Notes: a model not told the origin generated them from the letters alone. A stretch of DNA of 64,000 nt from Alkaliphilus transvaalensis ATCC 700919 (GCF_000621485.1 NZ_JHYF01000016.1:1-64000); one strand, 5' to 3'. Shown: positions 42,441 to 51,996, numbered from the stretch's first letter. Program-made: numbers and translations.

Positions 42441-43007
42441 CTACAACCAAGAATACAAGTAGTTTATTAAAATCCCTAAGGGCAAAATAATTAAAGTATT
42501 TACCCATGATAGCATGAAGGAAGCAATAATAAAAATTAAGATAAGGATTCCTACCTCGACTTTTCCAAAGGAATGAACATAGTTAAAATAACCATAGGTT
42601 ATATCATAATCTAGATCTAGTAAGTCGTCCAACAACTGAATAATAAAAATAAGAAACATACCATGAAAAAATACATCAATGGGTAGAAGTAAAATATTTA
42701 AGAGGGTAATTAAGATTATTTCTTGATAAGATTTTAATTTTAAAGGTAGTCGTTGGTTTGTGATGTGGAACATGCCAGTGATATATGCTCCAGAGAATAA
42801 TGCAAAACTATAATGGGGATCAAGAATCATGGCTATGGAAAGAAATAATAAACTGTAGGGGAGCTTATATAGTTGTAGCTCCCGTAATACTTGATTGTCT
42901 GGCATACCCCTTAGCTCTTGGTCTTGATCTACTTCATCATCAAGGAGTTTAATAACAATCCCTAGAAGAAACACGGAAATATAACGTTTAAATATTTCTA
43001 GCCACAA
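42441..43007 (-). CDS. Asp-rich multi-pass membrane protein, UbiA-like in appearance
   Basis: A 188-residue protein with five or six hydrophobic helices. Two aspartate clusters, IKLLDDEVDQDQEL (residues about 19-32) and IQLLDDLLDLDYD (about 123-135), are spaced as in UbiA-superfamily prenyltransferases, where such motifs bind Mg-diphosphate. It is shorter than typical UbiA (280-300 residues), so this is a resemblance, not an assignment. The TTG start follows GAGGTG inside the GTPase gene, a 20-bp overlap, so it is coupled to it. Confidence 0.6.
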   Translation of the reverse strand: MWLEIFKRYISVFLLGIVIKLLDDEVDQDQELRGMPDNQVLRELQLYKLPYSLLFLSIAMILDPHYSFALFSGAYITGMFHITNQRLPLKLKSYQEIILITLLNILLLPIDVFFHGMFLIFIIQLLDDLLDLDYDITYGYFNYVHSFGKVEVGILILIFIIASFMLSWVNTLIILPLGILINYLYSWL

Positions 43008-43593
43008 ACATCTTCACCTCTTTAAATCCTGTTCGATTTATTGCTGAAACAGGTATGATATAGGTTGTAGGATATCTTTTTTGTAGTAATTGAAGCCCCT
43101 CTTGACTATCCTTCAAGTCCATTTTATTTGCTAAAATACAATACTTGCCTTTTGACCTTCCCAAAAGGTTTATTTGATCATCGATTTGGCTGACAGAATT
43201 AATTTGATTACCAGATACATTCGACGCATCCATCATATGTAGCAATACCTTTGTATTTTCAATACTTTTAATTGTTAAAGCCATCGATTTTCTAACTTGA
43301 GGATCAAAATGTATCCCATCAGTTAATCCGCCTGTATCTAGCAACTTTAGCTGTTGAGTACCTTTATAGATGGGGATTGTAAGTTGAATTTCACATAGTT
43401 CTTTGGTTTTGAAGGGGCTGCTACTAACAAAATATTTTTTTGCTAGTTCTACTCCATAGGATTGTCTTTGAACCTCTCCATCGAGACCTTTGAAGAGTAG
43501 TTGATATTTTGAAACCCCTAAATAGGATGCAAAACTTAAAAAAAAAGAGGTTTTTCCTACATTGGGTTTGCCTATAAGTATACAAGATTCCAT
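42988..43593 (-). CDS. Era-like small GTPase
   Basis: A 201-residue TRAFAC GTPase with G1 IGKPNVGKTS, G3 LLDTGG, G4 ANKMD and G5 VSAIN. About 60 residues separate G1 from G3, and there is no extra RNA-binding (KH) domain, so it is not Era or Der. ATG 43593 is chosen because the longer GTG start (43605) overlaps the GGAGG. Its stop overlaps the next membrane gene, implying the GTPase acts with that membrane protein. Target unknown. Confidence 0.82.
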   Translation of the reverse strand: MESCILIGKPNVGKTSFFLSFASYLGVSKYQLLFKGLDGEVQRQSYGVELAKKYFVSSSPFKTKELCEIQLTIPIYKGTQQLKLLDTGGLTDGIHFDPQVRKSMALTIKSIENTKVLLHMMDASNVSGNQINSVSQIDDQINLLGRSKGKYCILANKMDLKDSQEGLQLLQKRYPTTYIIPVSAINRTGFKEVKMFVARNI

Positions 43594-43671
43594 ATGTTTT
43601 ATCACCCTCCAATGCTGAAATATTGTCCACTCTTTACAACATATGCCTAATAAAATAAAAGAATACCTATT

Positions 43672-44640
43672 CTAACTAGTGCTTTTATCTTCCTCTTTAA
43701 AATCATCCCTAATTAAAATCATTAAGTCTTCCCTTGTGTAGTCAGTTTTGCTTTTAAGACGAACTGCATGTCTTCTTATTGCTGCTTCAATCAGATTTCT
43801 AACCAATCGTGCGTTACCTGAATGAACACCATCCCTTAGTCTTTTTTGTGATAGTAAATGACAGAGTTTTGCTTTTGCTGATATAGATAAGGTATATTCC
43901 CTTTCAGCTACCATCGATTCAGCAATTTCTAATAACTCTTCTATTGTATAGTCTTCAAAATCCATATGGATGGGAAATCTAGATTTAAGCCCTGGGTTTA
44001 TTTTTAAGAAATCCTCCATTTCTTCTTTATATCCGGCAAGAATCAAAACGAGGTTATCTTTATGATCTTCCATCGATTTTACCAATGCATCAATAGCTTC
44101 TTTACCAAAATCCTTTTCTCCACCACGGGCTAAAGAGTAAGCCTCGTCAATAAATAAAATACCACCAAGGGCCTGTTTTACTTGATCCCTTACTTTATTT
44201 GCTGTATGACCAATATATTCTCCCACTAAATCGGCCCTTTCTACTTCAATCATATGGCCACTAGATAAGACCCCTTTAGCCTTAAAAATTTTTCCTATTA
44301 AACGAGCCACAGTTGTTTTTCCTGTACCAGGATTCCCCTTAAAAACCATGTGTAATACAAGGGCATCAGCATTTAATCCGATGGCCTTTCGTTTATTCTG
44401 TATTTCAGTATAGGCTAATATCTCATCTATCAGGGTTTTAATTCCTCCTAATCCAATCAATTCCCTTAGTTCTTCAAGTATACCCTCAATAGATTCTTCT
44501 TGAACTTTAGGGTCTTTACTGGAATAGTTGGCCCCTCTTGATTGTTGTATCAAATAATCAAAAAACTCATTTGTTGATAAATTGCCCCCTTCAAAATCGA
44601 TGTACTTACCCTTTATGTACTCAACCTTATTTCTCTTCAT
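43672..44640 (-). CDS. spoVK: SpoVK/CbbX-type AAA+ ATPase
   Basis: A 322-residue AAA+ protein. Walker A GNPGTGKTT is at 102-110, Walker B ILFIDEAYSL at 161-170, and sensor/arginine-finger region FLKINPGLKSRFP follows. It matches stage V sporulation protein K and CbbX-like rearrangement ATPases. In Bacillus SpoVK is needed for spore maturation and its gene lies just downstream of hfq, as here. RBS GAGGTGA. A terminator separates it from hfq. Confidence 0.88.
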   Translation of the reverse strand: MKRNKVEYIKGKYIDFEGGNLSTNEFFDYLIQQSRGANYSSKDPKVQEESIEGILEELRELIGLGGIKTLIDEILAYTEIQNKRKAIGLNADALVLHMVFKGNPGTGKTTVARLIGKIFKAKGVLSSGHMIEVERADLVGEYIGHTANKVRDQVKQALGGILFIDEAYSLARGGEKDFGKEAIDALVKSMEDHKDNLVLILAGYKEEMEDFLKINPGLKSRFPIHMDFEDYTIEELLEIAESMVAEREYTLSISAKAKLCHLLSQKRLRDGVHSGNARLVRNLIEAAIRRHAVRLKSKTDYTREDLMILIRDDFKEEDKSTS

Positions 44641-44689
44641 TTTATCACCTCGAAATAGTTGCTACTTTAATCATATTCAATGGAAGTCA

Positions 44690-44723
44690 AAAAAATAATA
44701 AACCGTCTTGATTAAAGACGGTC
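44690..44723 (-). terminator. Terminator after hfq
   Basis: ACCGTCTT (44702-44709) pairs with AAGACGGT (44715-44722); on the minus strand TTATTATTTTTTT follows. It ends the mutS-mutL-miaA-hfq run. Confidence 0.85.
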
Positions 44724-44758
44724 TATAATTAAGTACAAATATACATAGATATCATTTT

Positions 44759-45004
44759 TTAGCCTTGCATTTGGTTTTTAACTAATTGACTTAAATTAAC
44801 AGGAACTGTAGGAGAGATGGTAGATACTGCGTGTTTATAGATCATTTGTTGTTTTCCCTCTGAATCTAACACGATTGTATAATTATCAAAACCCTTAACT
44901 AAACCTTTTAACTGAAAACCATTAACTAGATACACAGTTATTGGGGTATTATCCTTCCTAACTTGATTTAAGAAAACATCCTGCAGATTGATGTTGTTTT
45001 TCAT
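44759..45004 (-). CDS. hfq: RNA chaperone Hfq
   Basis: An 81-residue Sm-like protein. [20 protein letters not shown] begins the fold, [20 protein letters not shown] is the Sm1 motif and [10 protein letters not shown] the Sm2 motif (Y-K-H). Hexameric Hfq pairs small RNAs with mRNAs. ATG 45004 lies about 10 bp after GGAGG; a TTG two codons upstream is the alternative. It follows miaA by 39 bp, the conserved order. Confidence 0.96.
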   Translation of the reverse strand: MKNNINLQDVFLNQVRKDNTPITVYLVNGFQLKGLVKGFDNYTIVLDSEGKQQMIYKHAVSTISPTVPVNLSQLVKNQMQG

Positions 45005-45043
45005 CCTCAATTGCCTCCTCTAACATTTATAATATAAACTATT

Positions 45044-45985
45044 CTATGTGGATTTGAAATATCCTTCAATATCCTCAACTAATTGCTGAAATAATTTGTC
45101 TTTTGATGAAATATTTGTTAAATTAAACCATTTAACCATATCATATCGTTTGAACCATGTCAATTGCCGTTTAGCATAACGGCGAGTATCTCTTTTTAAA
45201 ATTTCTTTAGCTTCTTCCAAACTATACTGGCCCTTTAAATACCCAATTATTTCTTTATATCCTAAACCTTTAAAAGCTACTAAATCCTCTGGATAGCCCA
45301 TGTCTAATAGTTTTTTCACCTCTTCTAAGAGACCTTGTTCAACCATAATATCTACTCTTAAGTTAACTCTTTCATAAAGTTCTTGACGATCTCTAGTGAG
45401 ACCAATCATATAGGGGTTATAGGCTTCATTCATTCTTATATCAGTACTAAAATCCCCCATTTGTTCTCCACCTTCAGAATTAACTTCGATTGCCCTAATA
45501 ACCCGCTTAACATTATTGGGATGAATTCTTTCGGCTGCCTTAGGGTCCATTTCCTTTAGTTTATTATGCAAGTACTCATTTCCTTGGGTTTTAGCCAGTT
45601 CTTCTAATTCTTGTCGTAGCTGCCAATTTGAAATCGTTGTGGTAAAGTCCATTTCATATAAAAGGGAGTTTACATATAAACCTGTACCACCAGCGATGAT
45701 GGGGAGCTTACCTCGACTTGTAATGTCCTCAATGGCGGCATTTGCTTGAGCTTGGAATTCTGCTACTGAAAAGGTCTCATCTGGGTCTACACAGTCCATT
45801 AAATGATGGGGAATTCCTTCACGTTCTTCTACGGTAGGTTTTGCAGTACCGATATCCATATACCGATAGATTTGCATTGAATCAGCAGAGATAATTTCCC
45901 CTTCTAATTTTTTTGCTAGATGTATTGCAGTATCGGTTTTACCAACAGCCGTAGGTCCTACTATAAAAAGTAATCTCTTTTTCAA
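45044..45985 (-). CDS. miaA: tRNA dimethylallyltransferase MiaA
   Basis: The 313-residue protein adds dimethylallyl to A37 of UNN-reading tRNAs, the step before MiaB. It shows the P-loop GPTAVGKT (residues 10-17), SADSMQIYRYMDIGTAKP, HHLMDCVDPDETFSVAEF, IIAGGTGLYVNSLLY and the C-terminal RYAKRQLTWFKR. The start is TTG 45985 after GGGAGAGGAA. It sits 15 bp after mutL. Confidence 0.97.
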   Translation of the reverse strand: MKKRLLFIVGPTAVGKTDTAIHLAKKLEGEIISADSMQIYRYMDIGTAKPTVEEREGIPHHLMDCVDPDETFSVAEFQAQANAAIEDITSRGKLPIIAGGTGLYVNSLLYEMDFTTTISNWQLRQELEELAKTQGNEYLHNKLKEMDPKAAERIHPNNVKRVIRAIEVNSEGGEQMGDFSTDIRMNEAYNPYMIGLTRDRQELYERVNLRVDIMVEQGLLEEVKKLLDMGYPEDLVAFKGLGYKEIIGYLKGQYSLEEAKEILKRDTRRYAKRQLTWFKRYDMVKWFNLTNISSKDKLFQQLVEDIEGYFKST

Positions 45986-46000
45986 GGGTTCCTCTCCCTT

Positions 46001-48031
46001 CTACTGAATTCTTTTGAAGTATTTTTCAATTTCATATTTAGTTAATGAAAGGACGATTGGTCGACCATGGGGGCAAGTTAATGGAGGTTCAAGTTCTTTT
46101 AAGTCTTCTAATAACTTTTTAATTTCCATAGTACTTAGTTGATCCTTCCCTTTAATTGCTTCTTTACAAGCCCTTTGGATAAGTTTTTCTTGAAATGGGA
46201 TTTTACGATCGTATCCATTTTTAAAATCATCTATCGTCTCTAGAAGAAAATTAAAATCCCTAGGTACACCTAAAAGGACAGGAACACCCCTTATAATAAG
46301 GGTATTTTGCCCAAAATCTTCAATGTCAAAACCTATTGTCTTAAAACTATTAATATGTTGAATTAACACACCATAATCTTCTGATGATAAATTAAGTACA
46401 TAAGGAGACAATAATTGCTGACTAATTACTTTTTCTTCCTTAAACTCCTTCATGATTCTATTATAGACTAATCTTTCGTGGGCAGCATGCTGATCAATTA
46501 AATACAAGGAAGCATCCTTTTCTAATAATATATAAGTATTAAATAGTTGTCCAATAATTTTTTGATTCGTTAAAAGAGAATTTATAAAACTTTCTTGGAT
46601 ATCTTCCTCTTCCTTTACCATATTATGATGGCTTAAGTTTTCTTCATTAATCAAGAGTTGCTCTAAAACCTGATGGGAAGTTGAAGGCTTTTCAATAGAC
46701 ATTTCTTTGTTATTATTCGTAATGTAGGCGGTTTTATCCTTAAAAATTTCTACACTGTTCTTTTGCTTACTTTCCTTATCTGGAGGGTCTTCCTTGATCT
46801 CCTTTGATGGAATGATCTTTTGGTCTATAGAATCTTTAGGATTATTATCAGTTTTATCAACTTCTAAAGTCTTTAATCCTTCTGTTTTATTAGAGACTTG
46901 CTTCATTAACTTATGATCCTGTTGATGTTGATGATTTTCTCTAAAATTTTTCAGTTCTTTATCTAGATTTTTCTGTTCTTCATCTTTAGTTTTTGTGTTA
47001 ATTTTTCCTTCATAAACCCTTTCTGTTACTTCAAGTTTCGGGATTAACATTCTTTTAGTTAGGGCTTCACTAACAACACGATACACCCCATGATAAACTT
47101 CATCCTCATGATGGAATTTTACCTCTGTTTTAGTAGGATGAACATTAACATCAATAAAGCGTGGGTCGATACTTAAACTAATCATACATACAGGATATTT
47201 GTTAATGGGTAAACGCTCTTTATAGGCGTTTTCAATGGCTTGAAATAATAACTTATTCTTAACAAATCTTCCGTTTATAAAGACAATTTCATAGCTTCTG
47301 TTTCCTCTGGCATAACTAGGTTGACTAATATAACCCTCAACTTTAAGGTTATTTAATTGGCTATTAACAGGAATTAAACTTTTGTAAGTATTTTTATCGA
47401 AAACAGATAATATAACTTGAGATAGATCTCCCTTGCCACTGGTTGTAAACATAATATTATTATTGTTAATATATTTGAAGGAAATACTAGGTTTACTTAA
47501 GGCTAATCGAGTAATTATTTCACTAATTTTAGAGGTTTCACTACTGGTACTCTTCATAAACTTCATTCTAGCGGGGGTATTAAAGAACATATTTTTTACA
47601 ATAATAGTTGTTCCAGAGGGACAGCCCACTTGTTTTTTGCTAATGACTTTTCCACCCGCAATTTCCATACTAATACCATAGGGTTGATCCTTTGGTTTAG
47701 TAATAATTTCTACCTGAGCAACAGAAGCGATACTTGCTAAGGCCTCTCCCCTAAAGCCTAATGAAATCACCTCTTCAAGATCTTCTAATTTTGTTATTTT
47801 AGAAGTAGCATGTCTTAAAAAGGCTGTTTCAACCTGTTCTTCGGGAATCCCTACTCCATTATCAGTAATCCTTATATATTTTTTACCCCCTTCTTTTATT
47901 TCAAGAAGGATTGTAGTTGATTTTGCATCAATAGCATTTTCTACTAATTCTTTTACTACCGAGAAGGGACCTTCCACTACTTCACCAGCTGCAATCTTAT
48001 TGATTGTTAATTCATCTAATACTTTAATCAT
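46001..48031 (-). CDS. mutL: DNA mismatch repair protein MutL
   Basis: A 676-residue MutL with the GHKL ATPase domain (VKELVENAIDAKSTTI, DNGVGI, FRGEALASIASV, residues about 25-110), a long charged linker rich in Lys, Asp and Gln (about 340-480) and a C-terminal dimerisation/nicking domain. The metal motif reads DQHAAHERLVYN, where the last position is Asn instead of the usual Glu; CPHGRP and ACKEAIK are intact, so endonuclease activity is still likely. It starts 3 bp after the mutS stop. Confidence 0.97.
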   Translation of the reverse strand: MIKVLDELTINKIAAGEVVEGPFSVVKELVENAIDAKSTTILLEIKEGGKKYIRITDNGVGIPEEQVETAFLRHATSKITKLEDLEEVISLGFRGEALASIASVAQVEIITKPKDQPYGISMEIAGGKVISKKQVGCPSGTTIIVKNMFFNTPARMKFMKSTSSETSKISEIITRLALSKPSISFKYINNNNIMFTTSGKGDLSQVILSVFDKNTYKSLIPVNSQLNNLKVEGYISQPSYARGNRSYEIVFINGRFVKNKLLFQAIENAYKERLPINKYPVCMISLSIDPRFIDVNVHPTKTEVKFHHEDEVYHGVYRVVSEALTKRMLIPKLEVTERVYEGKINTKTKDEEQKNLDKELKNFRENHQHQQDHKLMKQVSNKTEGLKTLEVDKTDNNPKDSIDQKIIPSKEIKEDPPDKESKQKNSVEIFKDKTAYITNNNKEMSIEKPSTSHQVLEQLLINEENLSHHNMVKEEEDIQESFINSLLTNQKIIGQLFNTYILLEKDASLYLIDQHAAHERLVYNRIMKEFKEEKVISQQLLSPYVLNLSSEDYGVLIQHINSFKTIGFDIEDFGQNTLIIRGVPVLLGVPRDFNFLLETIDDFKNGYDRKIPFQEKLIQRACKEAIKGKDQLSTMEIKKLLEDLKELEPPLTCPHGRPIVLSLTKYEIEKYFKRIQ

Positions 48032-48034
48032 TGA

Positions 48035-50758
48035 CTATTTCCCCCCTTGAGGAAACTGAGAAAGTTTTTTTTGAAGCTGTGCTAATTTATTTAATGCTTC
48101 AATTGGGGTGGTTTCTAATAGATTAATCTCTTTTAAGTCATCTAATATCGATTGCTGTAGCATTGAATTAAAGTCTAACTGCTGTGGCGTAATCGAAGTA
48201 GCAATAGTATCTAAGGTAACAGAAGTATCAGTAGTAATATTAGTATCATCCGTAGCATTGCTACTTTCAGAATCGTAGGTTGCTGCCACTTCTCTAGCTT
48301 GAGCCGTTGGATCTATCTCTACTTTAGCAATATCATTCTCTTCTAGTTGTAGTAGTATATCGTTGGCACGATTAATTACTTCTTTAGGGAGACCTGCTAA
48401 CCTAGCTACCTGAATACCATAGCTTTTGTCTGCACTACCCTCAATAACTTTTCTTAGGAAAATAATATCTTCTCCCTCTTCCTTTACTGAGATCCGATAA
48501 TTTTTAACTCCCGTAATCTTTCCTTCCAGTTCAGTTAGTTCATGGTAATGGGTTGAGAAAAGAGTCTTTGCTTTAACATTGTTACTGATATGTTCTATAA
48601 CTGACCATGCGATACTTAAACCGTCAAAGGTACTGGTTCCTCTTCCTATTTCATCTAATATTAACAAGCTATTGGCGGTAGCACAATTTAGAATATTAGC
48701 CATTTCACTCATTTCTACCATAAAGGTACTTTGACCTTGAGATAGGTCATCACTGGCACCAACCCTTGTAAAGATCCTATCTACAATACCAATAGTAGCT
48801 TCTTCTGCAGGTATAAAGGAACCTATTTGAGCCATGAGAATGATCACAGCCACCTGACGCATATAGGTGGATTTACCTGCCATATTAGGACCTGTAATGA
48901 TGGAAATTTGATGGTTTTTATGATCCATTATGGAGTCATTAGTAATAAACATTTCATGATCCAGCATTTTTTCTACAACAGGATGACGGCCCTCTTTTAT
49001 ATTAATTTTACCTTCATTATTTACTTGTGGTTTCACATACTGATTTTCCGCTGCCACTTCTGCTAATGAGAAAAGGGCATCAAGTTCTGCAATACTAGAA
49101 GCAGTTTTTTGTATTCTTTGTACTTCCTTTGCTATCTTCTCTCTTATTTCAATGAATAATTGATATTCTAGCACCATTACCTTCTCTTCTGCCCCTAAAA
49201 TTTTTGACTCCATCTCTTTAAGCTCTGGTGTAATGAATCGCTCACAGTTGGCCAACGTCTGCTTTCTTTGATAACTATCGGGTACTAGCTTAAGATAAGA
49301 CTTAGTTACCTCTAGGTAATATCCAAAAACTTTGTTAAAACCAACCTTTAAGTTTTTAATCCCCGTCTTTTCTTTTTCTTCACCTTCTAGGGTAGCAATC
49401 CATTCTTTTCCTTCAGTAGTTGCCCTTTGCAGCATGTCCACCTCTTGGTTGTATCCTTTTTGAATAATTCCTCCGTCCTTCAAGGTTAGGGGAGGATCTT
49501 CTACAATTGCTCGTTTAATTAAACTGCCAATGTCTTCAAGGCAATCTAAATGATGATAGAGGTTCTCTATCAGTCCCTTTTGGCTTGTTAAAAGCTGTTT
49601 AATGCTAGGCAATTGTTGAATCGAGTTTTCTAGAGCTACTAAATCTCTGGGGTTAGCAGAACCGAAGGAAATTCTTGCAGCTAATCGTTCTAAATCATAG
49701 ACATTCTTTAGGTATTCTTTTAGTTCTTGCCTTAAGAGGAGATCATCCTTTAAGGCTTCAACAGCATCTAAACGTTGATTAATTTTAATTGGATTTAAAA
49801 GGGGTTCTTCAATCCATTTTCGAATCATTCTTCCCCCCATTGCTGTTTGGGTTTTATCTAGCACCCAAAGTAAAGACCCTTTCTTACTTCTACTTCTAAT
49901 GGTTTCTGTAAGTTCTAGGTTTGTTCTAGTGGTTAAATCTAATACCATTGTTTCGCTAATGTGGTAAACATTAATTTTGTTGATATGGCTAAGGAATCTT
50001 TTTTGTGTTGTACTTAAATAGTCGATTAGTCCGCCAGTAGCATGTATACCTAAATGACTAGTATGGAAGCCTAATCCGTCGAGGGCCATAACATTAAATT
50101 GTCCCTTTAATTGTCCGATAGCATATTCTTCCTCATAACACCATTGGGGCTGAGGATGGACTACTAGACTAAACTTCTTTTCTAGAGAAAAGTCTTTTAA
50201 GTCTTTAACTTTTTCTAAATCAGTATAATAAATGATCTCTTTTGGTTGAACTTTTCCTATTTCATCTAAAAGCTTACTTTCTAGATTTTCACCTGTTATT
50301 TCTGTCGAGAAGGTTTCACCAGTAGAGATGTCGACATAAGCGATTCCCCAACCCCTCTCGTCACCAAAAATAGACATTAAGTAATTATTCTTTTTTTCTT
50401 CCAAGAGTTTAGTGTCAATGATGGTACCAGGAGTAATAATCCTTACTACATCACGTTTAACAATTCCTACTGCTTGGGAAGCATCTTCTACCTGATCGCA
50501 AATGGCAACTTTATAGCCCTTAGTAATTAAACGATCTATATAGCTATCTACTGAATGATGAGGAACGCCACACATTGGTGCCCGTTCTTCCATACCACAA
50601 TCTCTACCTGTTAAGGTGATCTCTAATTCACGGGCAGCTGTTAGGGCATCTTCGAAAAATAGTTCGTAAAAGTCCCCTAAACGAAATAACAATAGGGTAT
50701 CTTGATATTTATTTTTGATGTCCATATATTGCTGCATCATGGGAGTTAATTTTTTCAA
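48035..50758 (-). CDS. mutS: DNA mismatch repair protein MutS
   Basis: A 907-residue MutS. TTG 50758 follows AAGGAGGTGG and starts LTPMMQQYMDIKNKYQD; the longer frame to 50818 is unlikely. The mismatch-contacting F-x-E is F30-Y-E32 in GDFYELF. The ATPase domain has Walker A GPNMAGKST, signature DDLSQGQSTFMVEM and Walker B LLILDEIGRGTSTFDG. A Ser/Thr/Asp-rich low-complexity linker precedes the last 50 residues. It is the first gene of a mutS-mutL-miaA-hfq run. Confidence 0.97.
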   Translation of the reverse strand: MKKLTPMMQQYMDIKNKYQDTLLLFRLGDFYELFFEDALTAARELEITLTGRDCGMEERAPMCGVPHHSVDSYIDRLITKGYKVAICDQVEDASQAVGIVKRDVVRIITPGTIIDTKLLEEKKNNYLMSIFGDERGWGIAYVDISTGETFSTEITGENLESKLLDEIGKVQPKEIIYYTDLEKVKDLKDFSLEKKFSLVVHPQPQWCYEEEYAIGQLKGQFNVMALDGLGFHTSHLGIHATGGLIDYLSTTQKRFLSHINKINVYHISETMVLDLTTRTNLELTETIRSRSKKGSLLWVLDKTQTAMGGRMIRKWIEEPLLNPIKINQRLDAVEALKDDLLLRQELKEYLKNVYDLERLAARISFGSANPRDLVALENSIQQLPSIKQLLTSQKGLIENLYHHLDCLEDIGSLIKRAIVEDPPLTLKDGGIIQKGYNQEVDMLQRATTEGKEWIATLEGEEKEKTGIKNLKVGFNKVFGYYLEVTKSYLKLVPDSYQRKQTLANCERFITPELKEMESKILGAEEKVMVLEYQLFIEIREKIAKEVQRIQKTASSIAELDALFSLAEVAAENQYVKPQVNNEGKINIKEGRHPVVEKMLDHEMFITNDSIMDHKNHQISIITGPNMAGKSTYMRQVAVIILMAQIGSFIPAEEATIGIVDRIFTRVGASDDLSQGQSTFMVEMSEMANILNCATANSLLILDEIGRGTSTFDGLSIAWSVIEHISNNVKAKTLFSTHYHELTELEGKITGVKNYRISVKEEGEDIIFLRKVIEGSADKSYGIQVARLAGLPKEVINRANDILLQLEENDIAKVEIDPTAQAREVAATYDSESSNATDDTNITTDTSVTLDTIATSITPQQLDFNSMLQQSILDDLKEINLLETTPIEALNKLAQLQKKLSQFPQGGK

Positions 50759-50865
50759 ACGCCCACCTCCTTCTACTATTACTACATATAAAACTATTAT
50801 AACAAAATTATTCTTCATTAACTACTTTCATCGATAGAATAATGATATTAAATCTCATTTTAACG

Positions 50866-50914
50866 AAGATAATCACCCTATGACCATGACTGATCATTAA
50901 AGGGTGATTATCTT
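50866..50914 (-). terminator. Perfect 14-bp inverted repeat after the HD gene
   Basis: AAGATAATCACCCT (50866-50879) and AGGGTGATTATCTT (50901-50914). The stem begins at the stop codon of the HD gene. The U tract is weak on the minus strand, so it may be a terminator or an mRNA-stabilising 3' structure. Confidence 0.55.
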
Positions 50915-51560
50915 ATTTACCTTCCCATTCTTGATAGAATTGCTTTAAATAACATTCCATAAAACTATGACGTTCTTCTGCCATTAGTTTACCTGTTTTT
51001 GTATTCATTAAATCCTTCAGTTTTAACAATTTTTCATAAAAATGATTGATGGTTGTAGACTTACTTTTATCTCTGTACTCTTTTTTTGTCATACTCTTCC
51101 GTGGGGAAATGCTTGGATCATGAAGGACACTTCCAATATACCCACCATAGGTAAAACACCTTGCTATACCGATGGCACCAATGGCATCCAGTCGGTCTGC
51201 ATCCTGTACTATTTTAGCTTCTAATCTACTAAGGCTGGGTCCATTTCCTCCCTTAAAGGAGATGGTAGAAATAATTTCGATGATAATATCAATGTCTTCT
51301 TCTTGGACAGATTGACTTATTAGCCAATTTTTTACCTTTTCTATACCTAAAGCTTCACTTTCATTTAATTTTTCATCAGCCAAATCGTGGAGAAGGGCAG
51401 CCATTGAGGAAATATATAAATCGGCCTTTTCTTCTTCCGCTATGGTCTTGGTTAATTGATATACTCGATGTATATGCCACCAATCATGACCACTACCCTC
51501 TCCTGCCAGTTGGGACTGTACGTATTCTATTGTATTTTCAATGATGATATCTTTAGTCAT
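50913..51560 (-). CDS. HD-domain phosphohydrolase (YedJ-like)
   Basis: A 215-residue HD superfamily protein. GSGHDWWHIHRVYQLTK carries the first His, AALLHDLADEK the HD pair, and VQDADRLDAIGAIGIARCFT the distal Asp, the complete H..HD..D metal set. It matches YedJ-type proteins, thought to act on nucleotides or related phosphoesters. A short remnant resembling its C-terminus lies at 54.8 kb. RBS AAAGGAG. Confidence 0.85.
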   Translation of the reverse strand: MTKDIIIENTIEYVQSQLAGEGSGHDWWHIHRVYQLTKTIAEEEKADLYISSMAALLHDLADEKLNESEALGIEKVKNWLISQSVQEEDIDIIIEIISTISFKGGNGPSLSRLEAKIVQDADRLDAIGAIGIARCFTYGGYIGSVLHDPSISPRKSMTKKEYRDKSKSTTINHFYEKLLKLKDLMNTKTGKLMAEERHSFMECYLKQFYQEWEGK

Positions 51561-51579
51561 AAAATACTCCTTTATTTTT

Positions 51580-51996
51580 TTATAATATAGTTAAATGAGT
51601 ATGGTGCAATAATCTAGGTATTATTTCAGGATAGGTTAGTTCCTTTGGAACCTCAGTAAATAGTTTTACTTCGGCAATTTCAAGATGGGGAAGCTCATCA
51701 AAACTTGAAATTTCGCTATAAAAAAGTCTACCATAGGAAGAAACACCATCTCTAGTGACGGAATACTCACAATTAGGCTTGATAGAAAAATCTTTAGCTC
51801 CTGTCTCTTCTACTAATTCACGTCTACCTGCATCGTTAATATCCTCTCCATCTTCCCTATGACCACCTGGCATTTCCCAAGTATTTCGATCTTTATGTCT
51901 AACTAAAACAAGCTTTCCTTTAGAATATGCTGCAACTACGCCAAATTTTAGTTTTTGATTATCTACTGTACCAAGTTCGTAAAAATCTACCTTCAT
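51580..51996 (-). CDS. Nudix hydrolase
   Basis: The 138-residue protein contains a full Nudix box, GHREDGEDINDAGRRELVEE then TGA (G-x5-E-x7-RE-U-x-EE-x-G-U), in WEMPGGHRED context. Nudix enzymes cleave nucleoside diphosphates linked to another moiety; the substrate is unknown. It lies 19 bp upstream of the HD phosphohydrolase start, so the two may be co-expressed in nucleotide pool cleaning, which is inference. Confidence 0.92.
   Translation of the reverse strand: MKVDFYELGTVDNQKLKFGVVAAYSKGKLVLVRHKDRNTWEMPGGHREDGEDINDAGRRELVEETGAKDFSIKPNCEYSVTRDGVSSYGRLFYSEISSFDELPHLEIAEVKLFTEVPKELTYPEIIPRLLHHTHLTIL

Noticed and set aside
42988-43593. Assignment of the GTPase as Era or Der
   Set aside because: It lacks the KH domain of Era and the second G domain of Der.
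50759-50818. 20-codon N-terminal extension of MutS
   Set aside because: The strong AAGGAGGTGG lies inside it, directly before TTG 50758, which starts the normal MutS sequence.
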